64,000 bases of DNA from Marinobacter sp. NP-4(2019) (GTDB lineage: Bacteria > Pseudomonadota > Gammaproteobacteria > Pseudomonadales > Oleiphilaceae), in contig NZ_CP034142.1 of NCBI RefSeq assembly GCF_003994855.1, positions 248,001 through 312,000 on the forward strand. Direction: 5' to 3'. The notes beneath the pieces were generated by a model that was given only the letters and a program-made list of their open reading frames with translations, had not been told where the DNA came from and searched no databases. Below are positions 8,722-16,522 of this stretch, piece after piece (the stretch's first letter is position 1; each line of letters starts with the position of its first letter). Both the position numbers and the translations under genes were made by a program.

Positions 8722-8820
8722 GTGAGTGAGGGGTATGGGGGTGTTTTTCTGTCAGGAAAAAGGTGTCTGAGCGAAGCGAGTTCTTTTTCCAGAAGAAAAA
8801 CACCCCCGTGCCCCTCGCTC
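8722..8820. repeat. Nested palindrome between nirB and nirD
   Basis: A 27-bp outer stem (8724-8750 against 8794-8820) has no mismatches on the plus strand if three G-U pairs are allowed. An inner stem GGAAAAAG/CTTTTTCC (8755-8762 against 8783-8790) encloses CTGAGCGAAGCGAG. The core differs from the GGA-type elements elsewhere in the window. It is intra-operonic (nir genes are on the minus strand), yet the wobble-compatible strand is the plus strand. Confidence 0.85.
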
Positions 8821-8869
8821 CACCCGCATTGCTAGCGGGCTAAGCAGACTCCACCCCAAAACCAGCAGG

Positions 8870-11383
8870 CTACGCAGACTCAGACTCCAAAACAGGCCGG
8901 CGCTGATCCCGCTCGGTAGTCCACTGCTGCACCGGGTCCTTCTTCTCCGGCGCGTTGACGAACTCGCGGAAGCGCTTGCGTTTTTCCGGATCTTCCACCG
9001 CCGTTTTCCATTCGCACTGGTAAGTACCCACAATGCTTTCCATGTGCTCTTCCAGCTCCTTGCCAAGACCCAGACTGTCTTCCAGTACCACCTCTTTCAG
9101 GTAGTCCAGACCACCTTCCAGATTCTCCATCCACACACTGGTGCGCTGCAGGCGATCCGCGGTACGGACATAGAACATCAGCACCCGGTCAATGGTGCGG
9201 ACCAGTTCCTCGTCGGAGAGGTCGGTGGCAAACAGGTCGGCGTGGCGCGGGCGCATGCCGCCATTGCCGCAGACATACAGGTTCCAGCCGTTCTCGGTAG
9301 CGATCACGCCGATGTCCTTGCTCTGGGCTTCGGCGCATTCTCGGGTGCAGCCGGACACCGCCATCTTGATCTTGTGGGGCGAACGCAAGCCCTTGTAGCG
9401 CTCCTCCAGATAGATCGCCATACCCACACTGTCCTGTACGCCATAGCGGCACCAGGTGCTGCCGACGCAGGATTTCACCGTACGCAGGGACTTACCGTAG
9501 GCATGGCCGGTTTCGAAGCCGGCGGCAATGAGTTTTTCCCAGATTTCCGGCAGTTCACTCAGGGTGGCACCGAACAGGTCCACCCGCTGACCACCGGTGA
9601 TCTTGGTGTACAGGTTGTACTCCTTGGCCACCTCGCCCAGCACAATCAGCTTGTCCGGGGTGATTTCACCACCGGGTACACGGGGCACGATGGAATAGGT
9701 GCCGTTCTTCTGCATGTTGGCCATAAAGGTGTCGTTGGTGTCCTGCAACGGCACGTGGTCGGTGGCCAGGATGTGCTCGTTCCAGCAAGTCGCAAGAATG
9801 GAGGCGACGGCCGGCTTGCAGATGTCGCAGCCATGACCGTGGCCGTGCTCGCGGATCAGGGTCTGGAAGGTACGGATACCATTGACCTTCACCAGGTGGA
9901 ACAGCTCCTGGCGGCTGTATGGGAAGTGTTCACAGATGTCCTTGCTCACTTCCACGCCGCGTTTTTCCAGTTCGCTGTCCACGACATTCTTCAGTAGCGC
10001 GGCACAGCCGCCGCAGCCGGTACTGGCCTTGGTTTCGCTTTTAACGCTTCCGAGGTCGCTGCAACCGGCATCAATCGCGCCGCAAATATCGCCCTTGGTG
10101 ACGTTGTGGCAGGAGCAGATGGAAGCGGTTTCCGGCAGGGCATCGGGGCCCAGGGCCGGCGCGCCGCCCTCGCTTTCCGGCAGGATCAGGGATTCCGGAT
10201 TGTCCGGCAGGGTGATGCCATTGAGAGCATATTGCAACAGAGTGTCGTAGGGACCGTTATCGCCCACCAGAATGGCCCCGAGCAGGGTCTTGCCATCCTC
10301 GCTGACCACCATACGGCGGTAGTGCCCGGCCTGCTCGTCGTTGAAGCGGATGTTGCGGGCGCCCGGGGTCTGGCCGTGGGCATCGCCAATGGAACCCACG
10401 TCCACGCCCAGCAATTTGAGCTTGGTGCTCATGTCAGCGCCGGTAAAGGCAGCTTCACTGTCACCGTTGAGTGCGGCTGCCAGGGTGCGGGCCATGGTGT
10501 AGCCCGGGGCCACCAGACCAAAGATTTTGCCGCCCCACAAGGCGCATTCGCCAATGGCGTGAATGTGCGGATCGGAGGTGGTGCACTGATCGTTGATGAC
10601 GATGCCGCCACGCTCGCCGATCTCCAGGCCACTGGAGCGGGCCAGCGCGTCCTGGGGGCGGATGCCGGCGGAGAACACGATCAGGTCGGTTTCCAGGTGG
10701 CTGTCATCGCTGAAGTTCATCCGCAGGCGGCAGTCTTCGCCTTCGACGATCTCGGTGGTGGCCTTCTCGGTATGAACCTGAACACCCAGTTCCTCAATCT
10801 TGTGCCTGAGCAGGGCGCCGCCATCGCTGTCGAGCTGTACCGGCATCAGACGCGGGGCGAATTCCACCACGTGGGCTTCCAGACCCAGGCTCTTGAGGGC
10901 ATTGGCCGCTTCCAACCCCAGCAAGCCACCGCCGACCACTACACCGGTTTTAACGCCTTTGGCGCTGGCGCGGATACTGTCGAGGTCTTCCAGGGTGCGG
11001 TACACCAGGCAATGCGGGTGCTCGTTCCCCTTGATCGGCGGTACGAACGGGTAGGAACCGGTGGCCAGTACCAGTTCGTCATAACCGTAGGTGCCCTCGG
11101 ACGTGGTCACGGTCTTCTGGTCCCGGTCGATGGCGGTGACCTGTTCGTTGAGATGCAGGTCGATGTTGTTCTCTGCGTACCAGTCGGCGGTACCCATAGC
11201 GAGGTCAGCATGAGTAGAGCCGCCGAAATACTCGGACAGGTGCACGCGGTCGTAGGCCAGCAGCTTTTCCTCGCCGAACACCTTGATATCGAAGCGGTCA
11301 GCGGCAGCCGAACTGGTCAATTGCTCCAGAAAATGGTGACCCACCATGCCGTTGCCGATCACGATCAGGGTTTGTTTGCTCAT
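8870..11383 (-). CDS. nirB: Nitrite reductase [NAD(P)H] large subunit
   Basis: 837 residues from the ATG at 11383, which has GAGAGGAAA upstream. Domain order is an N-terminal FAD/NAD module (IVIGNGMVGHHFLE, VVGGGLLGLEAANAL), then a BFD-like [2Fe-2S] domain (CSCHNVTKGDIC...STGCGGCAALL), a ferredoxin-like half domain, and the siroheme/[4Fe-4S] domain with CVGSTWC and CTREC ligands. It transfers electrons from NAD(P)H to nitrite, giving ammonium in the cytoplasm. The gene follows the NasC-like reductase by 29 bases and shares its leader-controlled transcription unit. Confidence 0.95.
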   Translation of the reverse strand: MSKQTLIVIGNGMVGHHFLEQLTSSAAADRFDIKVFGEEKLLAYDRVHLSEYFGGSTHADLAMGTADWYAENNIDLHLNEQVTAIDRDQKTVTTSEGTYGYDELVLATGSYPFVPPIKGNEHPHCLVYRTLEDLDSIRASAKGVKTGVVVGGGLLGLEAANALKSLGLEAHVVEFAPRLMPVQLDSDGGALLRHKIEELGVQVHTEKATTEIVEGEDCRLRMNFSDDSHLETDLIVFSAGIRPQDALARSSGLEIGERGGIVINDQCTTSDPHIHAIGECALWGGKIFGLVAPGYTMARTLAAALNGDSEAAFTGADMSTKLKLLGVDVGSIGDAHGQTPGARNIRFNDEQAGHYRRMVVSEDGKTLLGAILVGDNGPYDTLLQYALNGITLPDNPESLILPESEGGAPALGPDALPETASICSCHNVTKGDICGAIDAGCSDLGSVKSETKASTGCGGCAALLKNVVDSELEKRGVEVSKDICEHFPYSRQELFHLVKVNGIRTFQTLIREHGHGHGCDICKPAVASILATCWNEHILATDHVPLQDTNDTFMANMQKNGTYSIVPRVPGGEITPDKLIVLGEVAKEYNLYTKITGGQRVDLFGATLSELPEIWEKLIAAGFETGHAYGKSLRTVKSCVGSTWCRYGVQDSVGMAIYLEERYKGLRSPHKIKMAVSGCTRECAEAQSKDIGVIATENGWNLYVCGNGGMRPRHADLFATDLSDEELVRTIDRVLMFYVRTADRLQRTSVWMENLEGGLDYLKEVVLEDSLGLGKELEEHMESIVGTYQCEWKTAVEDPEKRKRFREFVNAPEKKDPVQQWTTERDQRRPVLESESA

Positions 11384-11412
11384 GGTATTTCCTCTCTCTT
11401 TCACCGACGGCA

Positions 11413-12642
11413 TCACGCGGCGTCGCAGTAATGTTTGCCAAAGGCCAGGTGGGCCCGGATGGGGCTGATGTCATCGGCCTGTTGAATGCGTTCGCTGTAC
11501 CAGGGGCCGTCCGTGGTTTCACCGAACAGGACCGCGCCGGTCAGGCGCTGGTTGCGGATCAGCAGGCGGCAATAGCGATTGGTTTCGTAGTCCTGCCAGA
11601 CCACCGATTCGGTGTCGCCGTCCGGCTGTGTCTGGCCGCAGGAAAAAATGGGAATGCCGCTGATCTTCAGTCGTGTGGGAATGACCGACGGTTCAAAAGT
11701 GGCATCGCTGTTGGCATCGCAAAGCACCTGGGCAAGCACTTCGGCCTGTTGGTAACCAGGCTCCACCAGCCCGAAGGTCTGCTTGTCGACCTGGCAGCAC
11801 TCGCCAACGGCATAGATATTCGGGTCGCTGGTGCGCAGCCGGGTATCAACCTGGATGGCCCGATCACAGTCCAGGCCAGCGTCCCGGGCCAGCTGGGCAT
11901 TGGGTGAAATACCGGCGGCGATGACCACCAGGTCGGTGCTGATCAGGGTTTCATCGTCCAACTGAACCGCACGAATGGAATCCCTGCCCAACAGGGCAAC
12001 CGGGGAGGTGCGGGTGCGGATGGCCAGGCCTCTGGTTGTCAGGGCGTCTTCCAGCAGGGCTCCCCCGGTCGGGTCCAACTGACGGTTCAGCAGGTGATTG
12101 CTGCGATGCAGGACAGTAACCGACATCCCACGACTGCGCAGGCCCTCTGCCGCTTCCAGGCCCAGGAACCCGCCGCCGATCACCACGGCCCGCCGGTGCC
12201 GCTGGCTGATATTGATCAATTTGCGGGTGTCCCGCAGGTCACGGAAGCCGACCACGCCTGCCATCTCTTCGCCGGGGATCCCGAGGCTGGCTGAGCGGGA
12301 GCCGGTGGCAATCACCAGGCGGGAGTAGTCCTGTACCACACCACTGGCGGTGGTGACGGTTTTTTCCATCCGGTTGATGGCGGCAACGGGGTCACCCTGG
12401 TGAATCTCGATATTGTGTTGCTGGAACCAGTCGGACTGTTTCAGCACCAGGCTTTTCTCACTGGTATCGCCGGCCAACAGGGCGGACAGCTGGATCCGGT
12501 TGTAGGCGGGACTGGCCTCGCCATTGAACACCACAATCCGGTTGAACGGCTGGTGTGGCTGCGCAACCAGCTTTTCCAGCAGCCGTTGGGCCACCATGCC
12601 ATGGCCGCAGATTACGAGGGTTTGTCGTGCCCCGGTGTTCAT
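11413..12642 (-). CDS. nasC: NasC-like FAD/NAD(P)H reductase for assimilatory nitrate reductase
   Basis: About 409 residues from the ATG at 12642, with AAGGGG 9 bases upstream; an ATG at 12651 sits directly on that site and is less likely. It has two Rossmann dinucleotide-binding motifs, CGHGMVAQRLLEK near the start and VIGGGFLGLEAAEGL near residue 150, plus IYAVGECCQ. It is a paralogue of the N-terminal half of the adjacent NirB but stops before the BFD domain. In Klebsiella, NasC is the diaphorase feeding NasA. Here NasA has its own BFD domain and no other reductase is nearby, so that role is likely. A stand-alone assimilatory NirB-like helper is the alternative. Confidence 0.8.
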   Translation of the reverse strand: MNTGARQTLVICGHGMVAQRLLEKLVAQPHQPFNRIVVFNGEASPAYNRIQLSALLAGDTSEKSLVLKQSDWFQQHNIEIHQGDPVAAINRMEKTVTTASGVVQDYSRLVIATGSRSASLGIPGEEMAGVVGFRDLRDTRKLINISQRHRRAVVIGGGFLGLEAAEGLRSRGMSVTVLHRSNHLLNRQLDPTGGALLEDALTTRGLAIRTRTSPVALLGRDSIRAVQLDDETLISTDLVVIAAGISPNAQLARDAGLDCDRAIQVDTRLRTSDPNIYAVGECCQVDKQTFGLVEPGYQQAEVLAQVLCDANSDATFEPSVIPTRLKISGIPIFSCGQTQPDGDTESVVWQDYETNRYCRLLIRNQRLTGAVLFGETTDGPWYSERIQQADDISPIRAHLAFGKHYCDAA

Positions 12643-12668
12643 GGTCGCCATCCCCTTTCTATCCAAAC

Positions 12669-12763
12669 AAAAAAAGCCGAAGCATCTCACCCCCGGAGGG
12701 ATTCAATGGTTCGGCGCCAATGCCAACACTAATGATCTGATGGTCCGGCCGATCCTTAGCCGG
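12669..12763 (-). promoter_or_regulatory. ANTAR-type antitermination leader of nasC-nirBD
   Basis: Read on the minus strand, the leader holds hairpin P1 (12745-12763, CCGGCT/CGGCCGG around AAGGAT plus one extra C) and hairpin P2 (12709-12727, GTTGGC, loop ATTGGC, GCCGAAC). It ends in an intrinsic terminator, GCCGAA...TTCGGC (12676-12715), followed by seven Ts (12669-12675). P2 has the A1/G4 hexaloop bound by ANTAR proteins, and its 3' arm is also the terminator's 5' arm, so the two structures exclude each other. Bound NasT would favour P2 and allow readthrough. Confidence 0.75.
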
Positions 12764-12787
12764 GACATTCATCCTTAAACAGGTAAA

Positions 12788-12803
12788 AGCGAACTCCGTG
12801 CCA
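12788..12803 (-). promoter_or_regulatory. Sigma54 promoter of nasC-nirBD
   Basis: On the minus strand the sequence reads TGGCAC, five bases, TCGCT, with GG and GC exactly 10 bases apart as in -24/-12 promoters. The predicted start is near 12777, 14 bases before the P1 hairpin of the leader. Sigma54/NtrC control fits nitrogen assimilation genes. Confidence 0.7.
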
Positions 12804-12831
12804 ACATTATTAGGTTAATTTAAACAACAGG

Positions 12832-13761
12832 TTAGGCGCTCTCCTCCACTTCCGCCCCGGCGTGCGTGCGCCCCGACGGGGCGGCGTGCACCGTGAAGGT
12901 GCCCGATGACTGCCCAGGGTCCTGGTCGGACGCTCGTGCCTCGGGTTCGTCCGCTGGCGCATCCTGTTTGGACGGGAAAGACTGTTTTTCATACAGAAAG
13001 GACAGCACTGCCTGACGGTAATGCACGTACTCCGGATGGTCCGCCAGGGTGACCCGGTTACGGGGCCGGGGCAGATCAATGTGGAGCTCCTCCCCCACCG
13101 TGGCAGCGGGGCCGTTGGTCATCATCACGATGCGGTCGGACAGCAGCACGGCCTCATCCACATCGTGAGTGATCATGATCACGGTGCTGTTAAGGTTCTG
13201 TTGGATCTCCATCAGCGAATCCTGCAGGTGTGCCCGGGTCAGGGCGTCCAGTGCTCCGAACGGCTCATCCATCAGCAACACGCTGGGTTTCATCGCCAGC
13301 GCCCGGGCAATCCCCACCCGTTGCGCCATGCCCCCGGAAATCTCACCGGGGCGCTTATCGAGGGCGTGTCCCATATTCACCAGATTCAGATTGTGCAGTA
13401 TCCAGTCGCGGCGTTCGGTCTTGCTCATGGTTTTACGGAATACCTGCTGAACCGCCAACTCGACGTTTTCATACACCGTCAGCCAGGGCATCAGCGAATG
13501 ATTCTGAAACACCACCGCCCGTTCCGGCCCCGGCGTATCCACTTCATGCCCGTCCAGCACACAACCGCCACGGGTGGCCTGCAACAGCCCGGCGACAATA
13601 TTGAGCACCGTGGATTTGCCGCAGCCGGAATGACCGATCAGGGACACGAACTCCCCCTTGCGGATCTTCAGGTCCACGTTTTCCAGTGCGACAAACGGAC
13701 CCGTGGGGGTATCGAAGGCCATTTGGACATTGGTTAATTCAAGATGTGGCTTGTTACTCAT
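12832..13761 (-). CDS. nrtC: Nitrate ABC transporter ATP-binding protein
   Basis: 309 residues from the ATG at 13761 (GAGGATA upstream). It shows Walker A GHSGCGKST, signature [15 protein letters not shown] and Walker B VLLMDEPFGALD, and belongs to the taurine/nitrate importer class. About 50 C-terminal residues past the ABC domain are low-complexity and rich in Pro, Glu and Ala. This protein lacks the NrtA-like solute-binding C-terminal domain of cyanobacterial NrtC, so it is closer to NasD/NrtD in architecture. It energises nitrate uptake with NrtB and NrtA. A palindromic element (13787-13894) separates it from nrtB. Confidence 0.9.
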   Translation of the reverse strand: MSNKPHLELTNVQMAFDTPTGPFVALENVDLKIRKGEFVSLIGHSGCGKSTVLNIVAGLLQATRGGCVLDGHEVDTPGPERAVVFQNHSLMPWLTVYENVELAVQQVFRKTMSKTERRDWILHNLNLVNMGHALDKRPGEISGGMAQRVGIARALAMKPSVLLMDEPFGALDALTRAHLQDSLMEIQQNLNSTVIMITHDVDEAVLLSDRIVMMTNGPAATVGEELHIDLPRPRNRVTLADHPEYVHYRQAVLSFLYEKQSFPSKQDAPADEPEARASDQDPGQSSGTFTVHAAPSGRTHAGAEVEESA

Positions 13762-13786
13762 GGCGATATCCTCAAATGTCTGCGGA

Positions 13787-13894
13787 GCCCCGGGCAAGGA
13801 TGGCCTCACGGGACCGTCAAAAACATGGATGTTTTTGTCGAGCGTACAGGGACGTATTCACAGCGTGTCCCGTGAGGCCATCCTTGCTCGGGGC
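13787..13894. repeat. Composite palindromic element, copy B, between nrtB and nrtC
   Basis: A 28-bp stem (13787-13814 against 13867-13894) with one G-U pair encloses a core with two hairpins, AAAAACATGGATGTTTTT and TACAGGGACGTA, followed by the shared GAGC/AGCGT flanks. The core layout matches copies at 6702 and 42144, while the outer stem is unrelated. It lies inside the nrt operon, ending 25 bases upstream of the nrtC start, but its GGA loops are on the plus strand, antisense to the operon. Confidence 0.9.
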
Positions 13895-13915
13895 GGCATG
13901 CACCAAAATGAAAAA

Positions 13916-14911
13916 TCACTCATTCCAGGCAACCTTTTTCTGAACTAGCAGCATGATTCGGTCCAGCAGGAACCCGATGAAACCGATGGCGAGCACCGCC
14001 ACCATGATCCGGCTCAGCGACTGACTGCTGCCATTCTGGAACTCATCCCAGACAAACTTACCCAGGCCCGGGCTCTGGGCCAGCATCTCGGCGGCGATCA
14101 GCACCATCCAGGCAATACCCAGCGAAACCCGCAGGCCGGTGAAAATCATCGGTACCGAAGACGGCAGTACCACCTTGCGAACGTGGGTCCAGAACGACAG
14201 CCGCAGAACCTTCGAGACATTCAGCAGGTCCGGATTGACCGCTGCCACGCCGACACTGGTATTGATCAGCGTTGGCCACAGGCTGCACAGAGTGACGGTG
14301 ATCATCGACGTCACGAACGATTTCTCGAACATTGGATCGTCACTGACGTAGGTCGCTGAGACCACCATGGTGACCAGAGGTAGCCAGGCCAGCGGCGAGA
14401 CCGGTTTGAAGATCTGTATGAGTGGATTCACCGCCGCCGAAAAGTGGCGGTTGAGCCCGATTACGATGCCCAGGGGTACCGCAATCAGTGTTGCCAGTAC
14501 AAAGCCGGCCAGCACCGTGCCCAGGCTGGTTACCACCTGATCAATAAACGTGGGGGCGCCCGGATAGGGGCGAATTTTCACCTCTGCGTCCGGATTCTCT
14601 GCGAGAATGCGCTCGTTACGTTGCTCCTGCATGGTGATGAACTGGGCCGCTCGCTCCCGCTGGTCGCTGTGTTCCTGCCATAGCTGGCCCGATTGCTCCA
14701 GTACCGCCGCCGGTCCCGGAAACGCACCGAGGGAGGTCTGTACCTGCGGCGCGGCAAGGTGCCAGAACCCCAGGAACAGGAGGATACCGATGATCGGAAG
14801 CAGCAGCTGGCGACCGGAGTCGGCCAGGTTCGGCCGGGGCAGTTTGTCGGTCAGTGTACGGAGCCAGTGTGTGGCAGCCGGTGTCTGATCGGTCTGGCTG
14901 AGTGTGGTCAT
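13916..14911 (-). CDS. nrtB: Nitrate ABC transporter permease
   Basis: 331 residues from the ATG at 14911 (AGGAGA 6 bases upstream). It has one N-terminal and about five C-terminal membrane helices. The BPD-type permease EAA-like loop is visible around LLNVSKVLRLSFWTHVRKVVLPSSVPMIFTGLRVSLGIAW. Between the first helix and the core lies a hydrophilic stretch of about 70 residues (EHSDQRERAAQFITMQEQRNER) with coiled-coil character. It forms the membrane channel for nitrate import. NrtA ends 25 bases upstream of the start. Confidence 0.9.
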   Translation of the reverse strand: MTTLSQTDQTPAATHWLRTLTDKLPRPNLADSGRQLLLPIIGILLFLGFWHLAAPQVQTSLGAFPGPAAVLEQSGQLWQEHSDQRERAAQFITMQEQRNERILAENPDAEVKIRPYPGAPTFIDQVVTSLGTVLAGFVLATLIAVPLGIVIGLNRHFSAAVNPLIQIFKPVSPLAWLPLVTMVVSATYVSDDPMFEKSFVTSMITVTLCSLWPTLINTSVGVAAVNPDLLNVSKVLRLSFWTHVRKVVLPSSVPMIFTGLRVSLGIAWMVLIAAEMLAQSPGLGKFVWDEFQNGSSQSLSRIMVAVLAIGFIGFLLDRIMLLVQKKVAWNE

Positions 14912-14936
14912 GGGATCTCTCCTGACAATCACGTAA

Positions 14937-16292
14937 TTAAGGGGTTTGTGACCCTTTCAGGCCAATGTCGAAACTGTCGATGTAGGCGTTTGGCTCCCGG
15001 GGGGTAAAGGCAACGCCGTCAATCAGCTCACCCTGGTAGGGACGGGCGAAGTTTTCCGCGTCCAGGTCCGGAAAGTCTTCCGCACTGAGGGTGCCATCCT
15101 CGATCAGTGAGCGGGCGGCTTCCTTATAGATGTCCGCGCGGTAAACCTTGGCGGCGGTCTCCATATACCAATCATCGGACTTGGGTTCGGGGATCTGGCC
15201 CCAGCGGCGCATCTGGCTCAGGTACCAGATGGCGTCCGACGGGTACGGGTAGGTGGCGTAATGGCGGAAGAACACATTGAAGTCTGGTACCTCACGCACG
15301 TCGCCTTTCTCATACTCGAAGGTGCCGGTCATAGAGTTGGCGATCACTTCCTCGTCGGCGCCGACGTAATTTGAGCGGGCGAGAATCTTCACCGCTTGTT
15401 CCCGGTTGGCGTTGTCATTCGCATCCAGCCAGTGAGCGGCGCGAATCAGCGCGCGCAGCAGACGCAGGTGTGTGTTGGGGTATTGTTCCGCCCAGGTTTC
15501 GGTTACCCCGAACACTTTTTCCGGGTTGTTGGGCCAGATCTCGTAATCGGTAATCACCGGTACGCCGATGCCCTTGAACACCGCTTGTTGATTCCAGGGT
15601 TCGCCGACGCAGTAGCCCTGGATGGTGCCGGCCTCCATGGTGGCGGGCATCTGTGGCGGCGGTGTCACTGACAGGTGAACATCCGCTTCCAGTGTGCCAC
15701 TGGTATCGCCACGCTGTGGAGCGTAGTAGCCGGGGTTCAGTCCGCCGGCCGCCAGCCAGTAGCGCAGTTCATAGTTATGGGTGGAAACCGGGAACACCAT
15801 CCCCATGCGAAAGCGCTCGCCTTCGTTGCGGTACTGCTCAATGACCGGTTTGAGGGCGGATGCACTGATCGGATGCGCCGGCTGGCCGTCGTCGTTATCG
15901 TCGATGTGCGGGCGCATCTGTTCCCAGACATCGTTGGATACGGTAATGCCGTTACCGTTCAGATCCATGCTGAAAGCGGTGATGATGTCGGCCTGAGTAC
16001 CGTAGCCAATGGTCGCACCCAGCGGCTGCCCGGCCAGCATGTGGGCGCCGTCCAGCGAACCGGTCACCACCCCATCGAGCAGCACTTTCCAGTTGGCCTG
16101 GGCTTCCAGTTCCACAAACAGGCCTTCGTCCATAAAGAAGCCCTGCTCCCAGGCAACGGCCAGCGGCGCCATGTCGGTGAGCTTGATAAAGCCCAGTTTC
16201 AGGTCCGGCTTCTCCGCCGGTCCGATGTCGGCCTGAACCGTGCCGGTTCCACCCAGTATCAGTAGTGAGATTGCCAGTGTCTTCAGCTTCAT
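14937..16292 (-). CDS. nrtA: Nitrate ABC transporter substrate-binding protein
   Basis: 451 residues from the ATG at 16292 with GGGAGAG just upstream. The N-terminal signal peptide is [21 protein letters not shown] with a predicted AQA/D-like cleavage site and no lipobox. The mature part is an NrtA/CmpA-like fold with [47 protein letters not shown] and GYCVGEPWN. It captures nitrate in the periplasm. It shares its fold with the neighbouring NasS sensor, which lacks the signal peptide. First gene of nrtABC, behind a sigma54 promoter and an ANTAR-type leader. Confidence 0.93.
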   Translation of the reverse strand: MKLKTLAISLLILGGTGTVQADIGPAEKPDLKLGFIKLTDMAPLAVAWEQGFFMDEGLFVELEAQANWKVLLDGVVTGSLDGAHMLAGQPLGATIGYGTQADIITAFSMDLNGNGITVSNDVWEQMRPHIDDNDDGQPAHPISASALKPVIEQYRNEGERFRMGMVFPVSTHNYELRYWLAAGGLNPGYYAPQRGDTSGTLEADVHLSVTPPPQMPATMEAGTIQGYCVGEPWNQQAVFKGIGVPVITDYEIWPNNPEKVFGVTETWAEQYPNTHLRLLRALIRAAHWLDANDNANREQAVKILARSNYVGADEEVIANSMTGTFEYEKGDVREVPDFNVFFRHYATYPYPSDAIWYLSQMRRWGQIPEPKSDDWYMETAAKVYRADIYKEAARSLIEDGTLSAEDFPDLDAENFARPYQGELIDGVAFTPREPNAYIDSFDIGLKGSQTP

Positions 16293-16324
16293 GAGTCTCT
16301 CCCGCAGTTTGCTTTTCCCCAAAC

Positions 16325-16392
16325 AAAAAACGCCCGCTCCCCACTAATGGGAAACGGGCGTCGATGCCCGGGAAACCTGGTTGGTTATCGGT
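16325..16392 (-). promoter_or_regulatory. ANTAR-type antitermination leader of nrtABC
   Basis: On the minus strand, hairpin P2 (16355-16370) is CGGGC, loop ATCGAC, GCCCG, a perfect 5-bp stem with A1/G4 hexaloop. Its 3' arm doubles as the 5' arm of an intrinsic terminator CGCCCG...CGGGCG (16331-16360) followed by six Ts (16325-16330). A second A1/G4 hexamer, ACCGAT (16387-16392), lies where P1 is expected, but its stem is weak in my reading. The predicted start is 16405. Confidence 0.75.
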
Positions 16393-16415
16393 AAAATGTC
16401 ATCTCTAGTTGTCTT

Positions 16416-16431
16416 TGCAGGCCTCGTGCCA
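16416..16431 (-). promoter_or_regulatory. Sigma54 promoter of nrtABC
   Basis: The minus strand reads TGGCAC, five bases, CTGCA, with correct -24/-12 spacing and a nearly consensus sequence. It predicts a transcript start near 16405, producing a leader of about 110 bases that contains the antiterminator and terminator hairpins. Confidence 0.75.
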
Positions 16432-16522
16432 TGTTTTTAAGATTCTGAAAATAAAGAGTTTTGTTGTGTCTTTGAGGCTGGCAAGGGCTGTGGGCCCGGC
16501 AAAGGCGAGCGTTATTGGTGCG

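Noticed and set aside
9044..9997. 317-codon plus-strand open frame antisense to the nirB 3' half
   Set aside because: Shadow frame; the siroheme and iron-sulfur ligands are on the minus strand.
10106..11431. 441-codon plus-strand open frame antisense to nirB
   Set aside because: It is a shadow frame caused by codon bias in a GC-rich gene. The product has no domain, and the minus strand clearly encodes NirB.
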